Assembly (NCBI GenBank): GCA_051530055.1
Contig: CM121342.1
Location: 5,146,001 to 5,210,000, forward strand
Direction of reading: 5' to 3'
Length of the DNA: 64,000 nt
DNA from: Neoechinorhynchus agilis
Taxonomy: Eukaryota > Acanthocephala
Part shown: piece by piece, positions 33,427 to 45,239 of the stretch
Numbering within the stretch: the first letter of the stretch is position 1
Layout: each line of letters opens with the position of its first letter
Made by a program: the position numbers and the translations under genes
The notes under the pieces: generated by a model
The model's database searches: none
Seen by the model: the letters and a program-made list of their open reading frames with translations, nothing else
Told to the model about the DNA's origin: nothing

Positions 33427-35503
33427 TCAAGGTAAGCACTGCAAAGTCTTCTTTTCTTTGACTAGACCATTTTCATTTGTTATCATGAGTTCAGCGTCGG
33501 TCCCAGTAGAATTAGTCGCATAGAAATTAACAAGTATAGTAAAATACAAAAAGATGCAAGTAAGCATAAATGCAAAGAAAATAAACAGTGCCCGATCGAA
33601 TACTAGAATCCGCTTCTTCCAAGATCGAATTTTGTCCTCTTTTGCGCTTTCATTCAAAATCTCTCTATGCTGTATTCGACCCATAAGAGATCGCAACGAT
33701 TGCTTAGTCCTTAGAACCTCGAGTGGCAACATAGATTGTTCGTCCTCTACATCAAAAGAAGTACTTACTAAACTGGGAGATTCTAGAGTACCTGTGAGTT
33801 GTAATCGGCGTCGATTTACTGCTACCGTCCGTCGCTTTAAATTTCGTCGATTGCTGATCACAGATTGGGAGGCAGAAGACGGCGGGTATCGCTTTCTAGC
33901 TAATCGACAACGATTTGACCCCGGACGTTTTGTGCATCCACGACCACAACATTTGGCTAGAGGATTCCTTAGTCCTAGTGGAGATGAGTAATAGAGGTGA
34001 AGAATCATAACGGACGATAGCGATGTGCAAATGACAAGGAAAAAAGCGAGATTGCAATATATAGTCAATACTCCAGGAAGTCGATTGGCTCTAGGAAGAT
34101 GCTCAGTTAGAATTTGAAGATATATAATTAACGAAAGCAACGTTGTGACTGATAATGCGATCTTTTCGTTTGCTTCCGGGGGAAGTAGAAAAGTAAACAT
34201 CGTCGCGACACATATAGCCGAAAATGGAAGCAGTATTTTCGTTACATGTGCCAAGAAATCTCGTGTTGTGCCATTAGATTTTGTTGTTTTTCGTTAAAAA
34301 TATTTTTCTATTGTGAGAAACTACTCGCACAAAAAAACACGGTATGAATCTTTTAACTCTGCTTCTAGATGAAGGGCACAACTTTTGTGTTCAACGAAAA
34401 GAACACCGATTTTTCAAAACAACATTATTGGCAGTTCTTCATTGCTAACCAAGGAACCGCACTCGTATAATACTAAGGAAAATATTGGAACGAATTTAGA
34501 AATGCTAATGAGTAAACTACGTTTGTTTATTGTTTCATTCAAAAATGAGTTTGCAACACCTATCAATAGGGCAAAAATCGCAATTTTTTGATTCTTAACC
34601 AAAAACCTAAACTGCGATATATATAGAGAGCGATTCGCTCTATGATCACATAAATCACTTACAAAAATGCATTAATTGCTACCTAGTTAGCATCCAAAAG
34701 ATTTCTTGGTTCTCTTAAACCATTGACTGTCGTTTCATTTTGAAAGTGAATTTGAGAGCAGTGAAGTTAAGTCCCAAGACTTCATCAAATATGTATATCT
34801 CGTGCGTCCATGATCCACGAACAGTCCACTCAGTCTTAATAAAATTGCTGACCACAATAGGTTTTGACGCGATTAAAGTAAGAGTTGAAGCAGGCATTGC
34901 ACTGGACCGAATCACGATAGAGCACAATTGAGTGTCGAAAGGAAACCGACCGGTGGAAACTTCACATTTAGTGATCCACATTTCCTGAAAATGCCATCGA
35001 ACGATTCCATCATTCAAAACTCGAAGTAAGTATCCTTCGCTCGGAGTCTGCATTGCGTCGCCCTCCATGTTAATTCCATTGTGGACAATGATATCAGGCG
35101 TCCAGATATCTCGTCTTTTAACGATGATATAGTTCACCAAGGCAGGTGAGGTTAGAGCGGTTTGGTTCCAAGACAAAAGTCGATTGCACCATTCTAATCT
35201 CAATTGAATATTTGTCCTAAGATATTGTTTAGACTCGTCCACGTCCATGATTTGAATGAGATAAAGATTTGCGTAGACCTGAATTGGTTTCCTTGGGTTT
35301 ACAGCCGGCCTAGTGGATCGATCATGAAGCGAGGAATGCCGAATCCAATTTACAACACAATGACGTTGATTGCTAAGTAGATAAGGTTGAAATGATAGCT
35401 GGCACGTCTCTTCGGTTACGATTGATGCTGCGGCTGTTGCGCTAATCGATAACAACATCATCGGCGATGTGATAAACCAAGAAACCCATCGATCAATTGC
35501 CAT
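33427..35503 (-). CDS. Cys-loop ligand-gated ion channel subunit (nicotinic receptor-like)
   Basis: Pentameric neurotransmitter-gated channel subunit in the plasma membrane. Exon 1 (35503-34715) encodes a signal peptide (PMMLLSISATAAAS) and the ligand-binding domain with IWTPDIIVHN and a Cys-loop CEVSTGRFPFDTQLC (13 residues between the Cys). It ends LKFTFKMKR just before helix M1. Exon 2 (about 34285-33427) encodes M1 (ILLPFSAICVATMFTFLLPP), M2 (EKIALSVTTLLSLIIYLQIL), M3, a basic cytoplasmic loop (KRRTVAVNRRR) and M4 (ALFIFFAFMLTCIFLYFTI). The Glu before M2 and its residues fit a cation channel of the acetylcholine-receptor type. Loop C lacks the vicinal Cys pair, so this is a non-alpha subunit. 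The splice join at about 34700/34270 is not fully resolved. Confidence 0.85.
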
Positions 35504-36943
35504 TTACCAATGGGCGATAAATAATAATTGCCAGCGAGATCACTGTTTCTTCAAAAAGCGCCAACATACAAAATTACCACATGAACCCATCTTCCTCTGC
35601 TACTATTATTCTAAAATTCATCATATTGCTTAGAATGAGCGAGTAGCTGTTGCTTTCAGCTGACTGAGATGCCAGAAATCAAAGTTGTGTGAAAGCAACT
35701 AAGTCAAGTGCACAAATATAGATTCACATGCTTCCCCCTTCAAACGCACTCTACGCGCTTTGTGAAAAAAGATGGAAAGGATTCTTAAATCTTCTTAGAG
35801 AGCCCCTGTTCTTATCAAACTAAACAACCGTTAATGCTATCTTGTTCATCTATTAAGCGATCACATTTCTCGACCAAAAAGATCAACTTTGTTGTCGCAT
35901 TGGCTAAAGACCGAAAAACCTCCAAAATCTGTTCACTCAAAAAAAACATTGACCTAACAGAAGGTTGCATCGATAGGAACAAAAGCTAACAAGTCGAGCA
36001 TATCATAACAAGTCGGTTTATTAGTCGCGATATTTCGATTTACATTATATATCTTAAATCGAAAACGTACTTGTCATTTTCAAAGATAATTGATATCGTA
36101 GGAAGGAACGGCAATTAAATCGGTCTACTGTGTTTCACAAAAATAAAAGGGGCTTTCGTCGATATTAAAGTCATTGCCAGATTCACATAACCATTCAAGC
36201 GACGAAAAGAAGAATAAACCAATATTGACTTGTAAAGTGTGTTTTTAGCACGTCCATTTGAAAAAAAGGCGTCAGACGTTGAATTCTCGGCAAGCATTGT
36301 TGTGAAAAGAAATATTTCGAGATGAATCACGCCAAAACATAACTCCTCATAGAATTCACACTTGAAACCTGCCGGAAAATCATAGGATAACTTTGGGATC
36401 TCCCAAAATTTGGACTAACAAAAGTCAAGGAAATCGAGAGTTATCGCTAACGGCCACATAATATCACTGAGATGTCATGAACGAAGGCCGCAGATACACA
36501 GAAATCATCAAAAAGAGCATTTATTATTGATGAAATTGTTATTGGAAGAACAAGATTTCAGGCTTCATGGAATGTACGCAAATGGAAACTGAGCGATCAA
36601 TAATAAGATGGCATTATTGAAATTTTCAGCAGAGTTAACAAATTCATACCAACACACGAATACGTTCAAATCAACGTTAATCTAGTTGGCATAAAGACGA
36701 AGGTCAAGAAATGGCATTTCTTCATTTGCACAAAACACGATTAGGCGCTCAAAGCTATTAAACGATCATTACAAATGGTCATAAGTAATGATGCTTGATC
36801 TCTCATAACAAAATGGGATCATATATAATAAAATTTCAATCTCTGATTTTAAATTAGAAATGATATGTTGTATATTTACATATAACTTTTGCTTTTCCAC
36901 GTTTTCAACATACATCTCTCAACTGATCTTAGTGAGTTTGAAT
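35504..36943. other. Intergenic region
   Basis: About 1.4 kb without a domain-bearing frame. The left part should hold the promoter of the minus-strand channel gene, and the right part the 3' UTR of syndecan. The rest is AT-rich and featureless to me. Confidence 0.35.
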
Positions 36944-37715
36944 TTAAGCGTAAATCTCTGTGAAAGGCACTTTGGAGTAAGCCGTTGGTGCTGTCCCAGA
37001 TTGTGGTCCATAGGGTCCGGCGGCATTTCCATGATAACATGAACGTTGTTGTTGGGCCAAAGTGTTTCCATACGCACTCTTAGCCGAGGCAGCGGCGGCT
37101 AATGAATAGGATCCTTCGTCCCGCCTGCACCGAATTCGATAAATCGCAAAAATTAAAATAAGAATTAAAGCTAAGACAATCACAGCACTGGCACAGACAA
37201 GTCCTGCAGCAAATGCCAAGGTTATTGTTAATTTATGAGAGAGTAGCACGAAAACAAACCGGCCATAATATTTGGGCGAGTCATGAGACCTTTAAGGAAT
37301 GACTGCATTCGTTTGTTGTCCTCTGCACTCACTGTTCTGCTTTTTCCAATATCACTGTCAACCATAAGCTTCGATCCACTTATCTCTTCGGCCTGTGCAT
37401 CCGTAAGTGGAGTTTGGCCCTCGTCCATATCTTCCTCGTAGTAATCCTCGGCATCGTCATCGTCCGCCAATTCGCCTGCTGACGGTACACTGGTGATTCT
37501 TAATCCATCAACAAGAAAACCAAAATTAAGAATCACTTGCAGACTTCATCAATTGTGTTTCGGTTACCTAAGGTGACTGATTTGACCAAATCCTCTTCAT
37601 ATTCGTTATCAACTGGCGAAAAATACGAATGGGTTTCTAAAGCAAATTCATTCTCACTTATACACACCACTTGAAGATCGTTTAACGTTTTGAACAGACG
37701 GATATACATGTCCAA
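36944..37715 (-). CDS. Syndecan (transmembrane heparan sulfate proteoglycan)
   Basis: Cell-surface proteoglycan core protein. The diagnostic part is the last exon (37203-36944). It has a single membrane helix (ASAVIVLALILILIFAIYRI), the C1 cytoplasmic motif RRDEGSYSL, a longer alanine/glutamine-rich variable region, and a C-terminal C2-like FTEIYA with a PDZ-binding end (the family end is EFYA). A 56-bp intron (37259-37204) joins it in phase 1 to the ectodomain exon. That exon has acidic clusters and Ser-Gly sites (EEISGSK, VPSAGELADDDDAEDYYEED) suited to glycosaminoglycan attachment. A second short intron (about 37568-37505) leads to the N-terminal exon (VDNEYEEDLVKSVTL). The start is unclear. 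A signal-peptide-like MSFRVGFYLSLSYPFTCC near 37810 is in another frame. Confidence 0.85.
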
Positions 37716-38168
37716 GTGACAGTAATAAAATCGCTAGCAAAATTGGATTGGAGACCTGAACAGCAAGTGAATGGATACGAGAGAGAGAGGTAGAAGCCAA
37801 CTCTGAAGGACATTATGGTCGCCATCTGAAGTTTCCAAAGAACGGGGAGGAGAGACCTAGTACACGAACGTGTGTAATCGGGATTTCATAATGTGCTTGC
37901 GGGCTGTGCTGCTACTAATATTTGGGATAATGGTGATGATGAAGAGGCGGGCTACGTTGTTTGGAAGAGAGAAGTCCTGGTAACTACTACGCGGTGAAAG
38001 GATGACTACACTGGTGCGTCAGGAAGGAATCATTAGTATGACAACTTTATGTATCTGCTCTGAGACTGTAAAGAGCGATGAGTCAATCGAATCGATCAAT
38101 GAGTGTTCCGCGCCTCTCACTGTCACCTTTGGATGTTCGCTAAGCAATAGCAGATTCGGTGAGATCGA
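37716..38168. other. Upstream region of syndecan
   Basis: Probably the 5' UTR, promoter and possibly a signal-peptide exon of syndecan (a hydrophobic frame opens near 37815 on the minus strand). It also contains the downstream side of the unrecognised gene at 38169-38845. GA-rich run near 37778-37789. Confidence 0.4.
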
Positions 38169-38845
38169 AGAACATAGTTGCGTACCTGCTCTTCGTCTAC
38201 CATCCTTCTTATGCGACTGTTCGATAACCCCTTCCGTTCAAGTTGACTTTCAACAATCCTGGCGTTCTGTCTGTATGAATTAGCAATCTCTCGAGCTTCA
38301 AGTTCCTCCTCTTCTTCATCCATCGTTGATACCGTCACTGAACTAGTCTTACCACGATCCTCCCTCCTTACACTCTTCTTTATGATCTGCAAGTTAACAT
38401 TAAAACCTCTCGGGTTGAAAACAACTTAAAAAAGTGTTATTTTTCTTAACCACCTAAGAAACGAACTTCAAAACAGCTACTTTATTAGTTACAATCATGT
38501 TCTATCATCAAAATGGCGTAGTGAAAACAACCAATAGTCGCGGAGTATACATGGTAGTGCGCTTTCTGCCATTTTTTATTTTAATAAATATAATTAACCG
38601 ATCACAATTGTTTAAATGAAAAAACCGACAACTAACTTGCGATTTTAAAAAGATCATTTTGTTTGCCCGCCAATATCGTCTCTGTCTACAAACCTTTGGA
38701 ATTCCGCTCGAAGTCGATCGTTTAGGTGAAGATCCAACGCAAACGATTTTTCGTCTTCTTCGCCTGTAGGCTTCACGCTGGTCATCCATCAGAGCACCGT
38801 CGATCACAAAGTATACTTTGGATTTAGGAAAATGTCTGTAGAATA
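38169..38845 (-). CDS. Unrecognised gene, at least two internal exons
   Basis: Two coding exons that splice in frame with canonical sites, of a protein I do not recognise. Exon a runs from an acceptor TCTACAG (about 38835) to a donor CCAAAG|GTTTGT (about 38692). It encodes [20 protein letters not shown], then a basic run [17 protein letters not shown]. Exon b (38389 to about 38189) starts [16 protein letters not shown]. It contains an acidic stretch [19 protein letters not shown] and a helical [19 protein letters not shown], and ends EEQ|GTACGC. The charged, helix-rich composition suggests a coiled coil or regulatory region. The first and last exons were not found. Same strand as syndecan, about 0.4 kb upstream. 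Confidence 0.5.
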
Positions 38846-39349
38846 CAATTAGGCCGCATCGAGAACATTGTGTTCGGTATTGTTTTTCTATTCACGCAAA
38901 TAACCTACGAGCGCGATCTTTAGATACAGGTCAACCTTTCGCATCCGACTGGAAATGACATAGTGCAAGATTTATGGACCAGTCAGCTGGATAACCGGAA
39001 TGGACAATGGCCCGTGGGATTTCTGACAGGCAAAATCCTGGCAATAACCAGAAATAAACATTTGCACTGAGACATGGTGATGCATTCTGGGAACAGCGGC
39101 TATTATGCAACCGATTAAGACAAAATTATAGACTTAAGAATGAAGAGATTTCAGTGTGCTGCTCTGAAGAACAACGTGGTGTTTCAGATTCTAATAACAA
39201 AATTGTCTAATATTTCTATAAATTTGAAAAATACGTTAAATAGTAAGTGTAAACGCACTCCTCAAGAGAGATTTGAAAAAACTTAAATTTGGAAGCTATG
39301 CTTACTCTCTCTATATATAATAGGAAATCATCGATAGAGAAAATCCTTC
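38846..39349. other. Intergenic region, nothing assigned
   Basis: No coding signal, RNA gene or repeat seen. Confidence 0.3.
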
Positions 39350-39700
39350 GGGTTAGTCAAATTATTATTTTTGTCAAAATAATCCCCCGGCCATAGCACA
39401 TTTGATTTATAGGGGAAATATTTCGCAGAGGAGGTAACCTCGCCTCATCAGTCATCTAAAAATTAATATGTTTTTCTTATTCAGGTTTGGAGCTGGAGTG
39501 CGCGGGATCGCCAAACCCGAAGTTCGGGTTCGAGCGGATAATTGGTCCCCGAACTTCGGGTTTGGCGATCCCGCGCACTCCAGCTCCAACCTGGAATACG
39601 AAAAGGCGTACCACCTCTGCGAAATATTTCTAATAAATCAACATCAAATGTACTATTACCGGGGGATTATTTTGACCAAAATAATAATAATAGGAAATAT
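39350..39700. mobile_element. Foldback (long inverted-repeat) element, about 340 bp
   Basis: Almost the whole element is an inverted repeat. Outer arms: AATAATCCCCCGG...GAAATATTTCGCAGAGGAGGT (about 39380-39435) against ACCTCTGCGAAATATTTC...CCGGGGGATTATT (about 39612-39675). Inner GC-rich arms of about 44 bp: GTTTGGAGCTGGAGTGCGCG...CCCGAAGTTCGGG (39485-39528) against CCCGAACTTCGGG...CGCGCACTCCAGCTCCAAC (39550-39592), with a loop of about 21 bases. The left arm has about 30 extra bases with no partner. The AT-rich surroundings make the GC-rich core stand out. The structure is that of a non-autonomous foldback/MITE-like DNA transposon. Confidence 0.85.
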
Positions 39701-42229
39701 TGTTCTTGAAATTTCGCTGAAATCAGCACAGATTTTTTTTGAGCACACAGAGCTCGCTGTCTAATATTATATGCACCTCTGCTCCACTAAAGACTTGAAG
39801 ATAGCTACCAAATTATTGATAAATGATGTCGTCTATATAAAGGGCCACAAAGTTGCACGTCCAAAACTAAGATAGTCTACTATCAATTGAATCATTATTG
39901 TACCATTGAAATGTAATTTTCAGTCGTCTGGGGGAGGGTTAACTACTGATGAGGAATTTGTAAACCAAATTCAATCAAGCTTGACATGCAGCATTAATAT
40001 GTGTCTATTAACACACAATATGAGAACATTGATGAGGACAAATCAAATTTAGGACGGACTTTGAATTATGGACTCCGTTAAAACCTTTGGGTTTACCAAG
40101 ATCCAAAAAGGTGGTGAGGCGTCGGTAAAAAGATCGAAAATGAAGATCGGTGTTTCATGTGTACATGGAAAAGGCCACAGATATCCTACCCTTCGTTTTA
40201 ATTCTTGTAAAATAGAAATACATCGTACTTATCCGTAAATGATAAAAATTGAAGACAACCATTGTGCAATCGGACATGAACACAAGATTAGGGATTCGTA
40301 GCTTCAGGCGTCGAAGCAGGAAAGTCATGAAGCATTCTCTGGGTTTTCACATGGTATTAACTTCCAATTAAAAATATTTAGGTTCTGAGGAGTTTTAGAA
40401 TATGATTTGTGCCCTCAACGTTTTTATTCTTAATCGGGTAAGCGTAGTTATACTCTTAATGGCTATTCCGTCTTTTAAGCACTATTTTTATAACTGACCA
40501 TCTAGTTCCTTAAGAGTCATTTTGGCACTGCGCCCATTTAGTCCATTTGTAAATGAGATTTGTTGGAGCAAATGCGTCTAGAAATTCAAAACAGCTCCCA
40601 TGGGAGAAGCAGTTTTGCATTTGACTATTGCCAACGACATTGCTAAAAACTTCGCTCTGGTAAACGGATCAAGTTTTCAAAGAACTTTTTGTGCATATGC
40701 AAACTTAGGTTGAAATTTTGACGACATTTGAGGTTGGGAACTCGGATAATTGTTTTAGATTTGCGGCTAACACTTCTCTTTTTCATTTTAAGGACTGATT
40801 TAGCATATAATTTGACGATGTTATTAATTTAATGCTGCAAGCACACTTGATCATTTCTTTTTTGAAGACGAGGAACGGTCGACGTGCTACAACTAGATTC
40901 AAAAAATTTACCCAAGAAAATGTGGCACTGCTAATATTGTCGAGCATTCGATACGGAAAGGAACTTTAACCTTCAAACTTTTACATCACTGTATCTACGT
41001 CTTATCGCTTCAAGATGTTTCACTAGAAGTTTAATTTCATCGTTGGTGCATCGCTCTAGATTTAAATTTCGAGCTATGCATGATGTTGTATCTAGACGTC
41101 CCCCCCCCAAAATGCGGTATCTAACAGCAGCCGAAAATTCATTTGCCTGCACAATTGGCTAGAGATTCAACCAGAAAATCAACTTCTCCGTAATCTAACC
41201 GCAGATGAAATCAGAAAAAAGTGTTCTAGTCCAATAATGTTTCACTAAAGTAACAAATAAAAGAAGAGGGATCATCGCGTTTCGTGCTATTAAGCAAAGG
41301 TTTTATTAAAAGTAAAGATCGATAGACCAAAATAACAATGCTTTAGGAGTGAGGCCCGTGGTCATCATATATGTCTGTAACAAATAAAACACTTGGCAAA
41401 TTTAGTTCACTCACCTCTCTTCAATTAATAATGATATTCAGTTCTATGTGTGGCGGCCAGACTTCAAATAAATATAATAATGATATATTTAGAGTATTTT
41501 AAGATGAATTTCTGTTGTGACCGAAGCCATCAATTTCTAATCAGTATTTTGAGAGGCGATACTATGATGTTAAAAACATTTAAAGCAGGCTATATAAGCA
41601 CCAAAATGAAGGTGCTGATTCTAATTACGCAGTGTAAAAACCGGGCGAATAATCTTTAAATTTCGTCGTTAAAATATTTCTCCGTTGAGGTGACGCAACA
41701 AACGTTCACTTGAAGATATTCGACTAACGAAAAGTCATAACCGTAAAATAAAAATTAAATATGACGTTTCAATTTTATTCGAAAATGCTAGCTTATTCCA
41801 ATCTTCGTATTGGAAAGAAATGCAGTAATATCGATTTGTATTTTTGGTATTTAAAGTATTAACAGAATATTTTCAACAGAAACACGTAACATTTAGATTC
41901 GAATCACGTTGAAATTCGTTGACGAATGTTATCTAAAATAAAAACCAAAAAATACTTTTGACAACTTTTTAATTTTGATATGATTTTTATAATCTTGAAA
42001 TACAAAGTTTTTGAATTTCATAACAGGTGGGAATATTTGGAAAGTGTAACGATCCTTGTGATTGTTGTAATTAAAAGGCAAAAATCTTTACCATGAAATG
42101 ATATAGAGACCAACTACTATTTAATTTCGAAATAGTACATAACGCTGCCCTTGATTGTTTCGGTACTTTCGATTTTTAAAGAACGGTAAACAAGCAGTAA
42201 AGCTAGGATTTAAATCGTATACCAGGAAA
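39701..42229. other. Gene-poor AT-rich region
   Basis: About 2.5 kb in which I recognise no gene. A C-run lies at 41100-41108. Frames are short and lack domains. It could be intronic or intergenic sequence. Confidence 0.35.
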
Positions 42230-42234
42230 TTTTC

Positions 42235-42432
42235 CAAGGATTTAATTTTTCTGATTATTTGCGTGTAGTATGTCATTTTCATTTCTTCGCAGATTCACAA
42301 CTTTATCTTCACCACATTCGATCAGCTCCGATATATCTACCCCGGTAATCTTACAAACAGGTAACCTTCTCATATCGACTACACGAGCTTTATCTTTTGG
42401 CCTTAGCGGAAGACATTCCAATTTAACATCTA
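42235..42432 (-). other. Possible terminal coding exon of unknown gene
   Basis: A minus-strand frame of about 65 codons after an acceptor-like ...CACTTAG (about 42432). It encodes VKLECLPLRPKDKARVVDMR, then LPVCKITGVDISELIECGED, and ends HANNQKN with a TAA. Composition is protein-like and better than neighbouring noise. It lies downstream of the UCKL1-like gene on the same strand and could be its divergent last exon. It does not look like the missing uracil phosphoribosyltransferase C-terminus. Confidence 0.35.
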
Positions 42433-43028
42433 AGTGACTGATTCACTAAATGCATTAAATGAAAGACAACTTACTCAATATTAAAACAAGCTGTCCACAC
42501 AAACAATAATACGGTCTCAGAACATTCTGCGCAATCATCTAAATTTGATAGGTTCATCAGCGCGCTCGTCAAATGACAGCGACTAATTTTAATCAATTAA
42601 AGGTTTTTATAAATTAAAACAATAAAGGGGCACACGCACACGTACTGTCGACCTTTAAAACAGAATCAATTGAGAAAGGTGTCAAAGTCACCGAGAAACG
42701 TTGTTATGATTGTGATATCCGGAAAGACATGCCCAATCGTACGGCAGCCTAAACAAGTGGAACACGTTATTTTAGAGAAGAAGAATAATGATTAATCAAT
42801 CGTTGCTCTACGATATTCAGAAAACACTTGGCTTAAACCAAATATTAAGTCACACGGAACATTATCTCATTTCAAGCTAACGGGAACGAAATTTGCAAAT
42901 GATCGTGATTTAATGTTAAGGTATCGCTTTAAGCGTATAACTAAAGAATCGAAAAGCACTGAAATAACCCTAAAAAGTAATTTTATCAGTATTCGAAAAA
43001 GGACAGTGACTATCTCATACGTAGCACA
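42433..43028. other. Region downstream of the last recognised UCKL1 exon
   Basis: Here the C-terminal exon of the UPRT domain would be expected (motif GxFGDRYFGT), but I do not find it in any minus-strand frame. Otherwise AT-rich and featureless. Confidence 0.35.
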
Positions 43029-44837
43029 TTAAACGAGTATGCTCCCATTTAAGGAACAATTGTTCACGGCGAAACTTGTGCAAAAAAGCAGCTCACCTGC
43101 GTTACTCATTGCGAATGCTAAGAGTACAATTTTCGATTCCTCGACACCATGGTCAAGTAGTGTCCTGATTGCCATCATTGTGCCAGCTCCAGTTGTGATG
43201 TTAGTGTCCGCGAGGATGACTTTCATTCGATGGACTTGGTCGGGAAGCCTGACGTAGTGCAATTCCGGCTCATCAGTTCTCACGTTAGTCCGTATATCTA
43301 ACAATCCCTCGGCAAAATAATCATTTCCCGTTATTTCTGTGGAAAACAAATGCTTCTGCGAAGAACGCCTCGATATTGATACCCCGCAGATCTGAAAATG
43401 TGTGCGGATTCTGCATTGCATTGAGGAAGACCTGTCATTACTCACGTTTGGTAGACTGTTCCACCGAATAATAGAACTATCTACTGTGCCGCTTTCGTCA
43501 AAATTTGCATTGGCAATCGATTTGTTCGCTTTGTACAATATCTGCATTAGATACGATCGTTCATCGCAAAGAATGCGATGAGAATCCTCGGAATTCAGAT
43601 CGATTCGATATGTAGTCTTCAGCGCTATTTTAGTCGCTTCATCCATGTGAATCACGAACAATTTTGATAGTTTTGCATGATGGCCATTCGATAGATGTAG
43701 TTTAGCGCGATCTCTAAGAACTGATCGAACTTTAAATCCCCGTTTCATTATTTCATCTTTGATTTTAGCGATGATAATTCCTATTCCAACCTGACAATGA
43801 TTCGCACTAAATTTACCATTAGGCAAAATAACATCGGCATGAACAATTGATGGGAGCACAAATTCTTCACTGGCTGGTTTTACATAGGTTATATATTGTT
43901 GGATTATCGATTCTATCGTTCGATTACGAGACTTTGTGTCCCTTCGAAGACGTCTGCCGAAGCATGTTTCTCTGTCGACATTGACAAACACTTTAAGGTC
44001 AATCAGTTCTAATAGTCGTAGATCGTAGAATGTCAATATTCCTTCAAATACAATGATTGATGCGCCATATAGGCGCCTCTAAATATCATTCAAATTTGTT
44101 TGATTAGCGGACGAAAACTCCTATACTCACAGTGGATACACGTGAATGGGTCTTAAAATCGTAGACTGGAACGTCTACTGATCGGCCATGCTTTAAACTC
44201 CTAAGGGTTTCCACGCACAAGTCAAAATCTAACGCACTGGGATGATCAAAATCATATTCTCCCTTTTCGATCAATCTTCTTTGGTCAATATTGGGGTCCT
44301 AAAAATCGTCTGATGACCAGAAAAGAATATGTTGTACCTTATAGAACGAATCCATGGATAAAGTTGTTACCCAAGGTGCGTTAAGGGCTTCAATTATCCT
44401 GTTCGATACAGTAGTTTTTCCAGAACCACTAACACCACAAAAACCTAAATATATTCTTGTATTTTCACATGGAGAATACTTTGATTTTTTAAGAGAAAAA
44501 CTCGACAATTCGAGTTGAAGGAATATAAATGTTGAAAGTGTCGATTGAGAACCAAAAAGTTGAACAATCGTTTCCAAAAAAAATTGAGGTGTGGCTTACC
44601 GATAACGTACGCTTCCTTCATTTTCCCTTCGTAATTGTACCACGGGGGTCGTCCGATAAGTTCCATACCGGGTGTTTCATTGAGTACACTTTCCAGTGAT
44701 TTATTGGTATCCGCGAATTTCGAATCAATTTTCTCGTCACAATACCCGGCGGGACTTGTGGTTGAAAACGACGTACTGTGATATCTCAGTCGTGTTGTGC
44801 CGCCGCCGCCACCACCATCGCCTAGTGAATCAGGCAT
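43029..44837 (-). CDS. Uridine-cytidine kinase-like protein with UPRT domain (UCKL1 type)
   Basis: Pyrimidine-salvage enzyme family: an N-terminal uridine kinase fused to a uracil phosphoribosyltransferase-like domain. The start at 44837 (MPDSLGDGG) avoids an upstream non-conserved frame. Hallmarks in order: GRPPWYN, the P-loop [24 protein letters not shown], then after an intron [13 protein letters not shown] and [11 protein letters not shown]. Next is the kinase lid region [20 protein letters not shown] and [12 protein letters not shown]. The UPRT half follows, with [20 protein letters not shown] at the PRPP-binding loop and [10 protein letters not shown] before a GTGAGC donor. Small introns separate about five exons. 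The final UPRT segment (GxFGDRYFGT in relatives) was not found, so the C-terminus is incomplete or lies in a distant or diverged exon. Confidence 0.87.
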
Positions 44838-45239
44838 ACTTTTTTTTCTTCTGAAAAGTGTCCACACGCACGGAGACCGATTCTGTTTCGAAGCGTACAA
44901 AATCGCCTGGAAAAAAGTGCACATTGAGAACGATTTTAGAGATTGGATCTTAGGAATATACCACCGCGCGAAAGAATATGATGTGTATGGATTGAGACAC
45001 CCAAAAAAACTTTTATTGAAATGTGAAAGTTGTTAGAGAAATGCTGTAGCGCTATAAAAACAAAAGTGACCAATTTTCCTGTAGAAAACAAAAAATTCGC
45101 CCAATGAACATTTCTAATTAAAGCGTTTGCCTTTTTATATGGCCACCAAAGCCGAAAATCTTCTCCAACAAAAGAAATTGTATTCTTCCCGTTTTGGTTT
45201 CGCCCTTCATACAAAAAATATTGCGGTTTTTTAGCTCAT
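44838..45239. other. 5' flank of the UCKL1-like gene
   Basis: Promoter side of the minus-strand gene. No other feature recognised. Frames on both strands are short and lack domains. Confidence 0.35.
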
